The translations under genes and the position numbers were made by a program. From the NCBI GenBank assembly GCA_031763025.1, contig JASSKH010000037.1, positions 1,736,001 to 1,800,000 of the forward strand: 64,000 bases of DNA. Direction: 5' to 3'. The notes under the pieces are model-generated. The model was not told the DNA's origin, searched no databases, and was given only the letters and a program-made list of their open reading frames with translations. Of the stretch, positions 63,383 through 64,000 are shown in pieces. How positions within the stretch are numbered: position 1 is the stretch's first letter; every line of letters begins with the position of its first letter. Source of the stretch: Macrocystis pyrifera. Lineage: Eukaryota; Sar; Phaeophyceae; Laminariales; Laminariaceae.

Positions 63383-64000
63383 TACGTATTATTATTCCTA
63401 CGAAATATCGGAAGGCACCTACCTTCCTTCAGGGGGGACACTATAAATTGTTGGGATTAGAGGTGGATAGTCTTTGTAGCGGCGAAAAGCCGGGCCTTTT
63501 TTGTTTAGTTTTTCCTTTTTCGCCGCTTGCGCTACCACGAATACTTGATACGGCTTCATCAGCGCTCTATATAAAATGATGAAAAATGTCTTCACATAGT
63601 GGATTAATTGGATGAAAAGGAACATGCTATACCCCGAGTGTTTTACCGCCATCCTTGGAGTTCACATTTTTTCTCGAACTACGGTAAATGTCCTACCTAT
63701 CACATGCCGCTCTGGCCGTGAATATAATAATCAATTAGTCTTCGTATTACTGTCTAAAATATCCTTATATTTCCGTCCAAAATGATATCAGGTACGTATC
63801 TGGTATATCTTTTGAGTGTCTGGTGTATCTTTTGAGTGTTTTGCCGCTATCCTCTTTTTTTTTTACACGCTTTTTTTCCGGACTATCGTGAAATGGCCAT
63901 CCTCTTCACTCCGCCCCCCCCCCCCCCCCCCCCCCCCCCACGAAATATGGAAGGGAGTCAGTCCCGAGCAACGACGAAGCTCGACATCCTAAGGTATACC

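Overview
The window is nuclear DNA from a eukaryote with a repeat-rich genome. I infer a photosynthetic stramenopile, most likely a brown alga (kelp or fucoid type). The grounds are large multi-exon genes with GT-AG introns, GC-rich exons (about 80% GC at third positions in the best exons), many CAG/CTG runs and abundant small transposons. The organism call is inference. No rRNA, CRISPR array, bacterial operon or credible intact tRNA gene was seen.

Two genes are well supported. (1) An ankyrin-repeat gene on the minus strand (about 12.57 to 7.25 kb). Three exons have clean phase-0 junctions (12565-12368, 11753-11691, 10574-10419), a fourth (9355 to about 9106) finishes the last repeat, and a Gly/Ala/Ser-rich exon ends at 7253; both gene ends are unresolved. 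(2) A purple acid phosphatase (PAP) gene on the plus strand, eight exons from 28940 to 61133, whose splice phases all agree once one extra base is discounted. All five metallophosphoesterase metal-binding motifs are present. Intron 1 is 15.5 kb. Exon 1 has an apparent 1-base frameshift in a run of six G. The last coding exon was not found. A possible first exon of a divergent minus-strand gene lies at 27187-27086, and a possible exon of another at 18889-18708.

Most of the rest is repeats. MITE-1 (about 110 bp, termini TTACGGGG, TA target) has about 20 copies. MITE-2 (termini near CCCTTT, TTAA target, piggyBac-like) has about 9. MITE-3 (termini CCW, TA target, Stowaway-like) has three clear copies. 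There is one 825-bp element with GGGCCCGT termini and TTA duplications (PIF/Harbinger-like), a poly(A)-tailed tRNA-derived SINE, a degraded LINE, and a family of LINE and SINE-like elements that end in poly(C) rather than poly(A). Two 200-350 bp interspersed repeats and many minisatellites fill the introns.

Two observations stand out. First, the poly(C)-tailed LINE and the poly(C)-tailed short element share their last ~70 nt, as expected of a LINE/SINE pair; their tails seed long C tracts, including one of about 455 bp. Second, a few short TA-flanked words (TATTAATA, TACCWGGTA, TACTGCTGTA, TACGTACGTA) are enormously over-represented. By comparing repeat copies within the window I can see them appear as 6-8 bp insertions at TA. 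Two match what excision of MITE-1 and MITE-3 should leave behind, so they look like transposon excision footprints scattered through the genome.
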